Assembly (NCBI GenBank): GCA_003586115.2 | Contig: QVOM02000116.1 | Location: forward strand, 36,976,372-37,040,371 | Direction: 5' to 3' | Length of the DNA stretch: 64,000 nucleotides | From: Salvator merianae | Taxonomy: Eukaryota > Chordata > Lepidosauria > Squamata > Teiidae | Part shown: positions 22,230-34,900 of the stretch, one piece after another | Numbering within the stretch: the first letter of the stretch is position 1 | How the letters are laid out: every line of letters starts with the position of its first letter | Translations under genes and position numbers: made by a program | Notes under the pieces: model-generated | Databases searched by the model: none | Told to the model about the DNA's origin: nothing | The model's input: the letters and a program-made list of their open reading frames with translations, nothing else

Positions 22230-22560
22230 ATATATGCAGTGATAGTGCCTGATGCACTGCAGAACAAAAGCTGTTCCGCAGCCTGGCTCCCCTCCCAGGT
22301 TCCCAGACTTTTAGTTTCTGATGTTGATGGCACTACCAAGAAGGCATCTCTTCTGGCTCTCAGTGCACCTTCATCATTTGTCTCCTTTAGATATTTGGGT
22401 CTCAAGTTGTTTAGGGTTTTAATACCCTGTACGGGGCTTGGTAACAAACTGGCAACCAGTGGCAGTTCTTCAGGACCAGCACGATTTTGATTGGCCAGCA
22501 CTGCCCACCTTGCTATTTCCAAACCAACTTCTTCAAGGGCAGCCTAATAGAGCATATTAC
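22230..22560 (-). repeat. LINE-like fragment in intron 1 of left PKS gene
   Basis: The text resembles, in order and wording, a non-coding stretch of the LINE at 17.2-20.2 kb (a 'fixed-phrase' segment around 17640-17780: TTTAAAC..., GGCAGC...). Similarity is by eye and low. Confidence 0.35.
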
Positions 22561-23093
22561 AATAAACTAGGCTTGAAAATTTGAGAGATTACTGTGACTA
22601 GGCTGCCTCTGTTCAGAAAGAAGGAATTATATTATGCACCATTATAAGGATTGTATTATAGGAGGTATTGAAAACCTCTCTTATTACAGGAAATAAATAA
22701 TTGTTTGTGCATATGTTTGTGTGCATGTGCATATGTGCATTCATGTATGGCTAGCTAGATCCCTGGCACCAGTGTCACATCCATCCTTTGGGTTGCAGCC
22801 ATAAGCAACTACTTATTTTCTTGAGCTTAGCTCTTTGGAGAGAAACAGAGAAAGAATAATTATGATATCTAGTAAGGGTTTCTGAGATGACTAATTGTAA
22901 AGTACTTGGAATGCTGTAATCCCAATTGGGAAGATGACAGCAAGCGTCTGTGTGTCAATTTTTGCTGACTTGCTCATGGAATCTCATGGAATGCCACTGC
23001 AAATGTAAACATCCATGGCATTCATCTAAACTTTCTCTTTCCATCACTTTTCTCTATTAAACCAAATAAGAAAATTATTACACAGTACAGTAA

Positions 23094-23094
<1 letters not shown>

Positions 23095-23135
<41 letters not shown>
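23095..23135. repeat. (TATC)n microsatellite
   Basis: About ten tandem TATC units in intron 1 of the left PKS gene, about 50 bp from exon 1. Confidence 0.97.
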
Positions 23136-23187
23136 GAATATTATGAAACATATATTTTATAGCTTAAACTTAACAACTTGTTTTCAC

Positions 23188-23242
23188 CTCCAGGAAAATT
23201 GCATCCAATCCCCACAATGGCAATCTCCTCCTTGATGTCCAT
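23188..23242 (-). CDS. PKS (left gene) coding exon 1: start and first KS strand
   Basis: This exon encodes 18 residues, MDIKEEIAIVGIGCNFPG, plus one base of the next codon. The IAIVGIGCNFPGG motif is the classic N-terminus of a type I ketosynthase. The donor reads GGAG/gtgaaa. Upstream, about 16 nt before the ATG, is a pyrimidine-rich stretch ending in AG, which looks like a 3' splice site and would leave a short 5' UTR in this exon. The right-hand paralogue has the same arrangement with an identical coding length of 55 nt. The open frame continues further upstream to an ATG at 23341, but that part reads through the splice site and has no family similarity, so the internal ATG was chosen. Confidence 0.9.
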
Positions 23243-23999
23243 CAATTCTTCTTTTATTCTGAAATTAAAAATAGCAATGATCAATACATCTACATCTGCT
23301 ACTAAGACAGCATATGCCAAAAGAGAACAATGCATTTGCATAGGAAATGATGTTGCAAAAAGGGCAAAAACATAGAGTATACCTCTTGGGAACTATTTTA
23401 ATGTGTTCACTCGGGTATATTATTTCAGAAACCAAACTCAAGAACCTTTTCTCCAAACATGTTAAGTCAGTGTATATCATTCTCCTGCATTTTAACCTCA
23501 TTTCAGCCCTGTGCGATAGGTAAGACCAATACCAATAGCAGGACCATCTTGAAAGGACAATAATATGTAGACATAACCTAAATCATTGCCAATTATTGCA
23601 ATGCCTGGTAAGATGAGACAAGGCACTTATGTATGGCAAATGTCTGAAGAAAACAGCACTTTGGCAAATGTCTGAAGACTTCCTTGTCCACCACACAGTC
23701 TGAATCCAAATGACAAGTATGGCTGAGAATGTAAAATGGGTGAAGAGATGATGATAGAAACATACTTAATCCCAGGATTCAATGTTGTGAGCTGAAACTG
23801 TTAAACAAATACTCTTCACTAAAATTCAGAAGCTTTCAGTCAAAGCACATTTGTATATGAGAGTAAAAATAATATAACAAATGAATTTGTTTTAAAAACA
23901 AGAGATCAAATCAGGAGGGTTTGGAGGTACAACGGTTTATGTATGCACAGTGTTTAGAGAAGATAAAGGATGAATTTTGAATTAGAAAGGCAGAAATGG

Positions 24000-24522
24000 G
24001 AAGAAGATCTTGAGAAAAAAGGAGATAGGCATTATAGGTGTGATGCATAAACTAAACAGGGGTCAGAAATTTTAATTATAATATACAGATGGAACAATGA
24101 GACAAACTTTGGATTAAAGATTTGAAATTTTGTATATATAATGCTTTAAAATAAAAAATATATAAGATGATGTATAGTGTTGCTATGGGGGTAAATGGGA
24201 ATACTGGGAATTAGTCCCTCCCCAGGCACTAGACACTCGGGAATCATATTGGATAGGTTTTAAAAACATTAAACTGACTAGGAAACTCTAAACAAAGAGG
24301 GAGTAAAGGAAAACACTCTTAGGCTCAGGGTTGCTCCAAAACAATGGTGCATCTTTATTAAAATCCAGCAAAAAAGACTTTAAAGTTAAAGAAATAGCAA
24401 TAATCAGTGCAATTTGCCAGAATTAGCTACTATCACAGTTAGTTAGGCAATTGCTAGGAGTAGGAGCAAAGAAGGAAAAAGGAAAAGAAAAGGTTTAACT
24501 TCAAACTAAGTAAGGAGACCTA

Positions 24523-24582
<60 letters not shown>

Positions 24583-27250
24583 CTGCAAAGAGGCTAGCAA
24601 TGTTCCTAATAGTCTAGCACTAACGGAGAAACCATCTCACCCATCTGTAGCTTCCTCCAGCCAGATCTTCACCATGCCAAAAAGGAAAAGTGGAGGAAAA
24701 GATGCATAGGTCTTTTGCAGGCATAGGAGTCAAAAAGCCAGAGATGGGGAGATGGAAATGCTCCATAGTCCTCGCTTCCTTAGTAAAAACAGCTCTTTCT
24801 CCAGGTGGCATGAAGAGAAAGGTGAAAAGCCCTCTTCCAAGTGAAATCAGCTCAACAAGAAAACTGAAAAGCAACATATAAGCAGTCTTCTTGGAAAAAT
24901 CAGTTTTTCCCTTTCCATTTCAGCGGGAGGTAGGTAGAAGCAACTACCAGCCAGGAAAAATGGGGTGGGATGAGTGATCTCAGAATTAAATCTTCTTTCT
25001 TCACTGATGTTGTGAAAGCCTCGATACCTGCATCATACCTCCATCACCATTCATACCTAATGGAAAAAAATCTGAACTTTTTATCCTCTTCTTCCCAACT
25101 GGAAAAGGGGCAAGCTTAGCTCACTGGATGAAATATGGATTGAAATCCTGACTTTTTGATAGATCTGTTTGCAACAAGGTATTTAAAATTATTGGCCCTT
25201 TTAGGAAAGAGGTGCGGTGAGCAAAAATGGGTGTGGGACAGGTCACGTCCAGCCTGCTGATGAGTAAAATGCAGATGAAGAGACAAAACAAACAACTACA
25301 CTGCTTGTGAGCTTAAATGCTGCTGTTTATGTTCTTAATGAGAGTTCTTGAGATGTAGACTGGAACAATAGGCTAGTCTAGATTGCCAAATACTTGCCTC
25401 CACTCCTTTGTAATCATTAATGTCTTTAATTTCCTGTGTTGGAGCTTGTGCAGGCAACCAGGTTTTAGCTTCTTTAAGGAAAAAGGGAAAATGTTGGCTT
25501 TTTTGCAGACAGGCTTGTCCTTTTAAAAATGGATACAAGCAGGGGGGAAAACATGGCTAAATTCTGGCCGTAATACAGGGTCCATGCTGCTGGTCAGTTT
25601 CCCTGTATCTGCAACCTTGATGCCAGTTATATTTCATGTAATCCATATCCATTTTAATATAATAAGGGTGTCTGTGATCTCAGAACAACTTTACTCTCTG
25701 CAGCGTCCTGGCTACTTCCAGATACCACAACTTTTTCAGACACCACATAATTATTGAACTCACTATCTGCATTGTCATCAATTTCAGTTTCAACATAAGA
25801 TCCATTTTTCTGCACACTTCTCTAATGTGAGTCATATATTATGATTATGAGGCACACCTAACACAATTTACACATTTTTGCTTTTTTGTAACCTTCTGAT
25901 CACCTTCTGGCACCACAGCTTTACCAGATAGCATTCTTAAGACATCCAAAACTCCTTTTCTTTCCTCCAAGCACAATTCCTTAGTAGGAGGGCAAATAAC
26001 GGTTGGTTAAAATGATAGACTCTGCTGAGATGGACAAATTGACCAATTTATTGAGAAATAAGACAGTTGACAGGTTTTTTTAAAAAAACCTTTACTGACT
26101 TTCTACAAGAGCTAGAAAAATAACTTGTTATTGGTGGATTTAAAGAGTGAAGAGGAAAGATGACTGATTGGTAGAAGAAAAGAAATGAGAAAACAGGAGG
26201 GTCAAAAACCATCAAAATATGACTCTCAGTCCTCTTATTCCTATGACAGTAGCCTAACAAATATCCACACAACACACCAATACAGATATAGAGAAAACAG
26301 ACAATTAAGCTTCACTTCTCATCCTTTTATAGGCAATATCAGTCTCCCTGCCCCATCATGTAGGGCCAAGCATTTACTAATTCCTCATGTCCTTACATAG
26401 GTACTCTGGGGACCCTAACCCCTTTCTGGAGGGAACTCCAACCTCCCCTCAAGTCTTTACCCAGGGGACTCTAACACCTTTTTGTGGGGACTTTAACCAT
26501 GCCTTGCACAGAAACCCAGGGGGAACTCTAACCAGCCCTCAGATACTCACCTGTATCCTACAGACTTCATTTGCAGCCCATAGTTTTCTTCCCAGTATCT
26601 TCTTAACAAAAGAGCCTTCTGCAACTCAAGAGAACGTAAAGAATGGTGGAAAACAGCTCTGGGACAGGGTGTGACTGGCCCTATACCTGACCCCAGCAAC
26701 GCCTCTCCTCTTTTGGGAAAATCTTCCCAGTGGTGACTAGAGAGAAAGGTTCCTTTGCCTGAGTCAGGAGATTTACCAGCACAGCCAATCGTGGATGAAC
26801 CTCCAAAACTCTTAAAGAAATATTCTTCACTAAAATTGAGATGTTTTCAGTCAAAGTATATTTGCATATGAGAGTACACATGCAAGTAGAAGCCAGCAAG
26901 CTGTGGGCAAGCTGCTTCCTCAAATCACTGTTATGTCAAAGCTTATATACCTTAGGTTGTTTTCAGGAACTAAAAATGAATAACCAAGCCAACCACTAGT
27001 TCTCTTTTCTTCAGAATTCTTATTGTTCCTATTTGCAAAAGTAATTTGCTTAAATTTACAACTGATTACAAATTTTCCTACACCAAGCTGCTTTTACTTT
27101 TAATATATCTCAGATAAATCTTCCTAGTTTATCAAATATCATTATAGGAAAACCCCTAACCTTTCAGACTTATTTTCTTCCACACTACCCAGCCAGCATG
27201 GATAACTCAGAACCATACTGAGTTGTTCTGTGGTGGCTCAGGGTATGGCA
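24000..27250. other. Upstream flank of left PKS gene, no gene recognised
   Basis: AT-rich sequence with a (TG)n(GA)n microsatellite at 24528-24582. Some stretches at 23820-23870 and 26815-26880 share wording (TTCACTAAAATT...AG..TTTCAGTCAAAG), so an interspersed repeat occurs in both. The non-coding first exon and promoter of the left PKS gene probably lie in this region or further right, but I cannot place them. Confidence 0.4.
24528..24582. repeat. (TG)n(GA)n microsatellite
   Basis: About 16 TG units run directly into about 12 GA units. Confidence 0.97.
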
Positions 27251-27329
27251 TTTTGTGAGGGTAGGAACAGGCCTGTTCTCCAAAACCAAAAGCACACTCC
27301 TGCTCCACCAATTGACAGTGAAAACATAC

Positions 27330-27482
27330 CTCGGCATCATGGGAATAATGGGGACTGCTCTCTCTTGGTTTAAATCATTTTTGTCTGATCGCTGTTTTTC
27401 TGTTGCATTTCGGGCATTTACATCAACAATGTTCCCTGTAATGACTGGGGTTCCACAAGGATTAGTTTGGGATCCTTTACAT
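27330..27482 (+). mobile_element. LINE reverse-transcriptase fragment, interrupted by a hAT insertion
   Basis: The plus strand encodes MGIMGTALSWFKSFLSDR and then VMTGVPQG, the same segment as MGIMETALSWFKSFLSDH / VPQGSVLGPLL in the LINE at 18.1-18.45 kb. Reading is broken at 27483 by the hAT element below; possible continuation after 27884 is short and degraded. Confidence 0.8.
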
Positions 27483-27876
27483 CAGGGGTGTCAAACTCAT
27501 TTTAGTTCAGGGGCCTAACCCTTGCCTGGGGCGGTGGGCGGTGGCGATGCCAGCGCGGTGGGCGGGGCGACACCAGCACACAGGGCGGGGCGATGCCAGC
27601 GCGTGGGCGGGTCGACGCCAGCGTGTGGGGCGGGGCGACGCTAGTGTGCCGGCGCCCTGGGAGTGACGCCAGCGCGACGACGCGAGGGGCGACCACCGCG
27701 CCGCTGACAGAAGGGTGGGGCGACGAGCGAGGCTCCGTTTGCCGCCCCCAACACCGCGCTGCCTGGGGCGCCCCGCCCCCTCCGCACCACCCTTGCTACG
27801 CCCCTGATCCTGCAGGCCGGATTGAACCCCTTGGCGGGCCGGTTCAGGCCCGCGGGCCGTACATTTGACCCCCTTG
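27483..27876. mobile_element. GC-rich non-autonomous hAT element with perfect 8-bp duplication
   Basis: The left end is CAGGGGTGTCAAACTCATTT and the right end the reverse complement of CAAGGGGGTCAAATGT. The flanking octamer CTTTACAT occurs exactly at 27475-27482 and 27877-27884. The interior carries CpG-rich subrepeats (GGGCGGGGCGA..CCAGCGCG types). It inserted into a LINE fragment, so it is the younger of the two. Confidence 0.93.
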
Positions 27877-27899
27877 CTTTACATGCTTATCCTTTACAT

Positions 27900-30800
27900 C
27901 CTTATATGTGCATGCTTTATATGCATGGTTAATGTGGGATGCCACTTAGGATAGCTGCCTTGGTGCATCCTGGGAGTTTCTGTCAGTCCCAGGGATAATG
28001 ATGAGATAATCTAAAGCATCTGGAAAATACCATATTGACTATGTCATCAGAGGGACACAGAATTCAGAGAGAAATGAAATGTGAGAATCAAAATATCCAA
28101 TTTCCTGAAAACAAAAAATGTAATGATCAATCAATAGTAAAAACACATTACTCCTGTTAATGTGCGTGTATTTTAGTTAACCGTTACTGCTGTGTGGACG
28201 CACACAAACCTGGACAAACCAAATTACACCCCCCCCAAAGCAGTAGGCTTACTTTGGGAGAGCCTCCTAGAAGAATTTAGTTTGGAAAACGCAGCAATTT
28301 GGTGGGGTGCTCCTGAGCTTCTCCTTTTATACAGTCTCTTTGCTTCCTTCCCATCCATATTCCCCAAAGAGCAAACAGAATACCTGTTTCCCTGGCACCA
28401 AAAAACAATAGTAAACACAGCAAACAAGCGAGTGAAGCAGTCGTTCAAACTCAATGGCCAGTCACTGATGGCAAGGCAGCAACCAACAGGAAATTGGAAT
28501 ACATTTGGAAAGTAAAAATACTACAGCTGAGCACAATAAAGAATTCAGATCAAGCAAAAATGGTGAAGTTTGACAAATATACCGCTTTCTTTTGCTTTCA
28601 CATTTGACTGAATGCGAAATACAGGTCCTTCACACTCATCGGAAAATTAACAAAACCCCCAGTTTCGCAAGAACTGAGAAAAAAACAAAGCCATTCAGCA
28701 CATCTCTAATCTACAGTTTTGCTTACGATTGTTTCAAATGCTGTTACATTATGTATTTATTCAAGCACTGGTCTTGCTCAAGAACAGCCAACATGGCTAC
28801 TGGAAGGTAATACTCTGTTTAGCTTATCCTTTAAAGTTTACTAAAAAAAAGATTATTGGAATTTGACAAACCATAGAACAGACTGTAACCATGGAACCAA
28901 TTCCATGGCAGCAGCCATAGAACTGATGTACAGAACAGACAAACCTGTTATATACATCAATTCTATGGCTGTTATGCTTATAGTTCATTTCTCTACAGTT
29001 TCATACTCATTCATGAGCTAGCAAGCTTGCACTTTATTCATTCTTCTTATAGGTCGCATTGCCCTGCTGTGTGACCTGGCTAGATTTGCAGATGAAGCCC
29101 TGGGAAGAAAAGTTGTTGTTTTTGCCATTAATAAGAGGGACTCACTGTGTTGTTCTGAACTCAGATCACTTTTCTGCAAAACAGATCTTCTTTTCTGCCA
29201 GATTCCTGACAGCAGCCACAAGCTCAAAGTCTTTTTTTTATGCTTTCTCCATTCTTCCCTCACCATCCCCCCAGCCACTCCTTTCCTTTGAGTATCGTCA
29301 CCATTCTTCTCCGTCCTCCCATAACCAGTTCCCAGCCCCTAGGAGCAAGTTGTAACTTTCCCAAAGTTGTGTTATTAATTGCCAGACAACTGTTAATAAA
29401 AAATTGATACCAATGTTGTGCTTCAGTTGTAAGTTATTATTGTTGCAAAGACTCTACTGTATGTTCATTGGTTATAGCGATTATCTCTTAGACTGTGCAG
29501 TCACACAACAAAAAATGAGGTCCCAGGCCGTTTCCAGTTTTGACAGTGCAGGTAGACGGATGCATTTCAATTTTTTTTTTCTGGACTACAAGGCAGTGGT
29601 AACTGGTGGGCTCCGACAGTAGGTGTTCACCGGGCTCCAACATGGCAACTAAGATTGCAGTATAAAGACCTCAAAATTCAATTTCCAATTCCAGCTGTTA
29701 AATATTCTCTTTTATCTTTTTCCCGCAGTAGCAATTATAACTCACTGAGCTTCCACTTCTGAAGAACCCAAGTCAGCTAAAGTTGGGTGCAATGACTGTA
29801 AGAGCAGTCTTCCCATTTTTCTTTTCTGCAGCAGCAGCAACAATCCCTTTACTAGTCATGAAAGGAACTGGCGGCAGTTAAGCACATTGCAGATGTACTT
29901 CTGCTCCCTCCAGCTGGGTTTAGGATTTCACTATAAGAGTCTTGCCATTAAATCATTACATAATTTTTAAAAACATTAGGAAAGTCCCTGATGTCTGCAT
30001 TTTGGATGATCTTGGATTCTGAAACCTCAGCACCTTTCCCTATAAAATACTGTGTGGTAGATCTGTGTTAGATAATTCTTCCTGAGATTTACAGATAAAG
30101 CTTCTATCAACTAGAAAGGACATTTTTATTCTAGTGCCTAGTTCATGGCAAGGTCCCTCCCTTAAAATTGAGAGGTGATGGCTGATATGCTTTTAATGTC
30201 TTCTTAGAACTTATGTACTCTGACATTTGCTGGTTGCTGATGGCATCACTTGGACTGGCTGAGCATGGATTTCTGGTATTACGGTGATATTAACCTGCTT
30301 TCATTATGCTGGTGCCATGCTTTTATTGTAATAACTTTAGTTTTTATTCCCTGTGAAACATGCCTGGGACTTCTTCAATGGGAGTGTTGTTTTAAATGCC
30401 TAAGTATCTATATCTGGAAAGTTGTGCATAAGAGCAGAGTATTAGCTATTTGGAACACATTTATGACTGAATCACTGAAACCTTAAAAACAAAAGGGATG
30501 AAAAGAAAGAGATGAGCTTCTCCTTTCCTTCTCTAGGTTCCTGTAAGCAATATGCTATGATACAATACAATACAATACAATACAATACAATACAATACAT
30601 TGTGTTATACATAGTCCCTAATATATTTCTAAGGGTGCGGTCCTACATTGTAAATTTAATTCATATTGGAGAACGAGGACTGAGTTTATGTTCTGGTCAT
30701 TCCCACATTTGCATTAGAACAAACATGGACTCAGTTCGTCTGACCTTCCATAATCCCTCCCCAATTTGGCCTACCCCCTCCCTCCTGGAGGGTGGGATGG

Positions 30801-33500
30801 CTGTAATTATAGCCATCTACCTCAAAGAGAAAAGCTGGGATTGCATTATCCCTGTCAACACGGACTCAATTTGGACTTGCTCGTTCTCACACCTGATGTT
30901 TCTGGGCTTGGCATGGAGAAACTGTACCTTTCTGTCTCCACTTTGCCAAATTCCCCTCTCTGTGCAGTCAATGATTGGCTGCAGTCCCCACGTTCAAATC
31001 TTGACTTCAGAGGGGTGGGAAAGACAAACTCCACCCTCCATATTTCCCTGCTGCTGTCTCAGAACATGGATTCTCTTGGCAGCGTTCCTGGTCATTCACT
31101 GTTTGCTCCTTCTCCCCCTCCAGTCTATATCCATCCAAGCAGAACTTCGATACCACACCTGCCACACAACAAAGCTTCTTAAAGGGCAGATCACAATTTA
31201 TGCTCCTTTGCAATTGCACTTTTACACAACTGTGCAATTTCAGAGTAGCATAAAAGCAGGGAGAGGTCCATGAAAGGGGGGCAACCTGTGCGGGGATCCA
31301 TTATTTTGAAGTTAGTGGTTAGCAAATAGACACTGCTTCACCTCCCCGCAAGACTTCAACAGAGGCATGTGTCCCCCTATGTAGCTGTGAGGTGCTGATG
31401 GCAAAATTGATAGTGAGAGCATTTTTTGTTGGGACAAGAGGACTGCACCCCCAAACAGGCACAGTGTTTTGAATTAAAACACTCTCATGGAGGCACGGTG
31501 GAGGCATCCAACATGTCTGCCCCCGGAAAGTGCTTGAGATCAGGAGCTGCCTTTAACTTTGCCTTGCCTTAATATTGTGTTGCGCTGTCACGTTTTTGTG
31601 CAAAAGTGAGCAAAAAGGTCCCCAGACTGTGGGAGAAGGGGGAGCAACTGGGAGCAAGGAACGCATTTTGGAACTGCCTTGTCCACCCCAGCCCACTGTC
31701 TTCTCCAGCTGGCCAGTTGGCCATGGTACCCTCCCCAGTGTGCAGCCCACAGTGCACCAGGTCACTGCCTGAAGTCAGTTGTCGCGCTGTGGGCACCTGT
31801 ATGAGGGAGCAGAAGTTATCTACGGTGGGACATTTCCACCACATGTTGAATATAAGTGCCCAGTTGTTTGCAACTATGCCAACCTTTGGAAATATGACTT
31901 CTCATTATTGTGGACAGAAGGACTGGCATACAGTACCATCTGAAGAATGTTTTCAGCTGAAGCTCCACAGCCCTGGCGGATTTAGCCCAATGGGCCTGTT
32001 TAGTGCTAAGGACTCCCGCACTTGGTCTGTAAACTGCCAGTCTAAATCTGACTGCCGTAATCCTTTCAATCCAGGAAGGGTTTCTACCTATTCCTATATT
32101 AAAAGTTTATAGAAAAATGAAGCTAGTCCTTTATTCCAATGCAGGAGAGTTGCAAGAAGTTTTTCAGAAGTGGTTTGGTCCCTGGAATGCCAAGAAAGCA
32201 GTGAAAAAGAGTGGAGCAGGAAAAAGACTTCTCACACCTAAGCTACCCACAAGAAGCAGAAGCAAGCACCCATGGATCTTGTATTTGAGGACCGTTCCCT
32301 GCCTGTCAGCATAAAAGTCGAGGGCAGGCAGGACAGGCAGCGGTGCTGGGGAACAATTCCGTGAGGTTCAGCAACTGACCGCCCCACAGTCCGTCAGAAC
32401 AAAGAGCAGCAGAGCAAGGAGAGCTGCAGCTTTCTCCGCTCCTCAGCTGCATGGCGTATTCTGAGCGAAGGCATGGCTAGGAGGCACTTGCACCATCTCC
32501 CCACCGCCACCCCCATTTGGGCAAGATGGTCATTCAGGGAGAGGGATCCCTAGGGGCGGAGGGAGGCTGAGGGAAGGCCGGGCGACTGGCGATCGCTGCG
32601 AATGAAGCGTAGCACCACCCCTGCTAAAACGGCTATTTCTCGACTATTCTGTTTGTGGATTATGTGAGTTCTGAGCCTGCTTGACCTCACTAGTTCATTT
32701 TAATTTTCTGGTATCTGAACGGAAAGAAAGTATTTTGGGTGGGCAGTACAAACTTCCTTGCAGTTGGCATAGTACACATGATGTCAAGTAAAGGGAATGT
32801 TGAATGTGTACTAACTGACCTATGAAGCTGGAGTAATTAAGAGTGATTCCACACTGGCAGGTATATTGGACCACTAGGTGTCCTAGGAGCATCCCGGCTT
32901 GCGAAAAATCAGGGAAGTTCCCAGCCTCTGAAGTTCCCGGCCCACTGATCCTGGCCATGGGAAGGCTCGGGTCGGATCAGCACCATCCGCACTGACAGTG
33001 CTGATCCAGATCGCCTATGCCGTAGCCTTGGAAGCTCGCGAGAGCTTTGTGGCCACACCCCCATGCTTCCAATGGTTAGCCTGGGGGCCTCTGGGGGTGC
33101 CTTCCAGAGGTGCGCTATGGCATGCTGCTGAAATGTACCCCCCAGTAGTCCCACACATGGGAGGCATGCCTTCTGCACGCTTCCTGTGTTCTGGATCAGG
33201 GCTGCTGCTGCAATAGGAGACCCGATTAAATGGGTCTACCAGTGATCCAGATTAAGGCCTCCTGAATCTGGATTACACTCTAAAGCAAACAGAGTGGACC
33301 ATGCAGATCTATGAGTCCTAGATGTGTACCACAAGGACCCTTAATCCACATTAAGGGACCAAGCAGAAAGGACCTCTGTTCAAAATAAGCAGACCAAAAC
33401 AGACAGTACAAGAGAGAAAGCAATCGTCCAGCCAAGTGAAGGGGAAAAAAATGTCCCCCATACCTGGGTGGGGGCGTTGGACCAATTAATGGAGGTCAGA
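27900..33500. other. Intergenic region between the PKS genes, left part
   Basis: No coding region is supported. It contains a (TACAA)n microsatellite at 30561-30599 and, at 32846-33380, segments of the 'gattcCACACTGGCAGGTATA' MITE family with right-end wording TTAATCCACATTAAGG. Open frames at 30512-31273 and 31606-32112 do not resemble known proteins and show no splice or family support. Confidence 0.5.
30561..30599. repeat. (TACAA)n microsatellite
   Basis: About eight tandem pentamers. Confidence 0.97.
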
Positions 33501-33579
33501 GCTATTGGCCCTAGTGGCAGCAGGCGCAGGTATGCCTCTGAAGGCCAGACTGCTCGTTCCTGCCGGTGAGCTTCTCTGC

Positions 33580-34900
33580 ACAACTTGTTCGCCCACTGTG
33601 AAAGAAGAATGATTCACAAGACGGGCAAAGATCCAGGCAAAACCTTTCGCGTCCCCGTCGAGTGGGAATTCCTCCGTTCTCTTCCCCCTCCGCACAACAG
33701 AATCCCCGCCTTTTCTCTCACGACAAGGGCAACAGCGAGCCGGCCAGCCGGGCGTTTCCCCATAGCTGCGCCCCTCTCCCCTCCGCTATTTCTCTTTCCC
33801 CTTCAGATTCGGTTTCACAGTTTTAGACTCTGCCAACGTTCTCGGGGCCAGCACCAGGTGTACTTAGACGTTATAGGGAAGAGTTATAGGCGGTTACGCA
33901 GCGCACCGTCGGCAAGCCGCGATCTATTCTACCTCTCAACATTCCCACTCGAAGTAACGGCCGCTAACTTCCCTGCGGTTATTATTGCGGCTACCACTGA
34001 GAGCGCCGCCGCCTGCTCTTTCTCGCGGCAACTTTTAAGGCGCAAAGGCGATGGGTGTGAGAAACTGCCACACCGACTGCGTGGTGCAGCCCCTGTCGCG
34101 CGCGCTCCGCGTCCTGGGCGACTCCGTGGGCGCCCACCCGTGGCCCTTTCTGCTGCTGCCTTTGGTGCTCACGGGCGCCTTAAGCTCCGGCTTCCTTTTC
34201 GTGAGCAGCCGCGAAGACAACGACATCGAACGCCAGTTCACGCCTGCCGGCGGGCCTGCCAAAAACGAGCGCCGCTTCGCGCGCACGCATTTCCCGACCG
34301 ACGACGCCCAGCGCTTCTCTGCTGTGCGGCTCAGCACCGAAGGGACCTTCGTCTCCTTCATAGCTGTGGCCGCCGCCGACGGGGCGTCGCTCCTCACGCG
34401 CGCGGCTTTCGCTGAGCTGCTGGCGCTCGACGCGGCCGTACGGGGATTCAGGGCCGACGATGGACCCACCTTCGAGGGCGTCTGCGCCCGCACCAGCTCC
34501 AGTAACCAATGCAGCAGCCCCAACCCGCTGTTCAGCGCTGTGCAAGGCGACCCGGCGCGGATCGAGGTGCTGCTGCCCAACCTCACTTTCCCGCTCTTCC
34601 AAGGCCGCTTTTTCCTTGGATTTCACCTGGGTGGGGTCACCGTGGACCCCGGAGCTGCTGAACAGGCGCGTCCCGTACGGGCAGCGAAAGCGCTGCGCCT
34701 TGTCTATTATTTGCGGGAAGACGAAGCTTCGCAACGAAAAGACAGCAACCTCTGGCTCAGGGCGTTTCTGGAGCGCATCCCAGGGATGCTCAGCCAGTTG
34801 ACCTTCTCCTCTGTTCGGGTAGGTTGTTGGTTGCATCTGACTCGGAAGTTGGCGCTTCGTACTTTCCTGGCGGAAAATGGTTTGTAGGTAGCGACCTTAC
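33580..34900 (+). promoter_or_regulatory. CpG-rich promoter-like region of the PTCHD3-like gene
   Basis: The sequence becomes strongly GC- and CpG-rich from about 33600 through the first coding exon, in sharp contrast to the AT-rich surroundings, as in vertebrate CpG-island promoters. No obvious TATA box precedes the start codon. Transcription start is not determined. Confidence 0.55.
34051..34818 (+). CDS. PTCHD3: PTCHD3-like patched-domain protein, coding exon 1
   Basis: 256 codons, ending VRF-type ...LTFSSVR at a GG/gtaggt donor in phase 0. ATG 34051 is the first in frame after a TAA at 34036. The protein begins with a cysteine-rich N-terminus and a transmembrane helix around residues 31-50 (WPFLLLPLVLTGALSSGFLF). 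A large extracellular loop follows, including EDNDIERQFTPAGGPAKNER and an asparagine-rich cysteine pair region (CARTSSSNQC). These features match the start of Patched-domain containing proteins of the RND/sterol-sensing superfamily; in mammals PTCHD3 is mainly known from male germ cells. It is the only gene between the two PKS genes. Confidence 0.88.

Larger units (their letters stand above)
3571..23242 (-). other. Gene span: complete animal type I polyketide synthase, six coding exons
   Basis: Coding exons in transcript order are 23242-23188, 21508-21355, 15992-15832, 13738-13535, 11231-11050 and 9111-3571. All introns have GT/AG ends and phases that fit; the total is 6,297 nt including stop, or 2,098 residues. 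Introns are 1,679, 5,362, 2,093, 2,303 and 1,938 bp. The first five exons give residues 1-252 (most of the KS up to the active-site region) and the last gives residues 253-2098. Order: KS about 5-430, AT 525-830, DH 890-1165, structural region 1170-1430, ER-like 1430-1690, KR 1735-1930, ACP 2005-2085. The family is the animal FAS-like PKS group that includes the parrot psittacofulvin synthase and fish pks1. Likely a cytosolic, iteratively acting homodimer by analogy with FAS. The start ATG begins residues MDIKEE, matching the start of the paralogue at 55095. A 3' splice site lies just upstream of the ATG, so a non-coding first exon probably exists further right and was not located. Confidence 0.93.

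Noticed and set aside
30512..31273. 253-codon plus-strand open frame
   Set aside because: Begins by reading a (TACAA)n microsatellite; composition and lack of motifs suggest chance.
31606..32112. 168-codon plus-strand open frame
   Set aside because: No recognisable domain, no splice context; overlapping frames on both strands are equally long.
34035..34836. Long open frames on the minus strand and in the second plus frame opposite PTCHD3-like exon 1
   Set aside because: Stop-poor shadow frames caused by high GC content; only the 34051 frame has family similarity and fits the splice sites.
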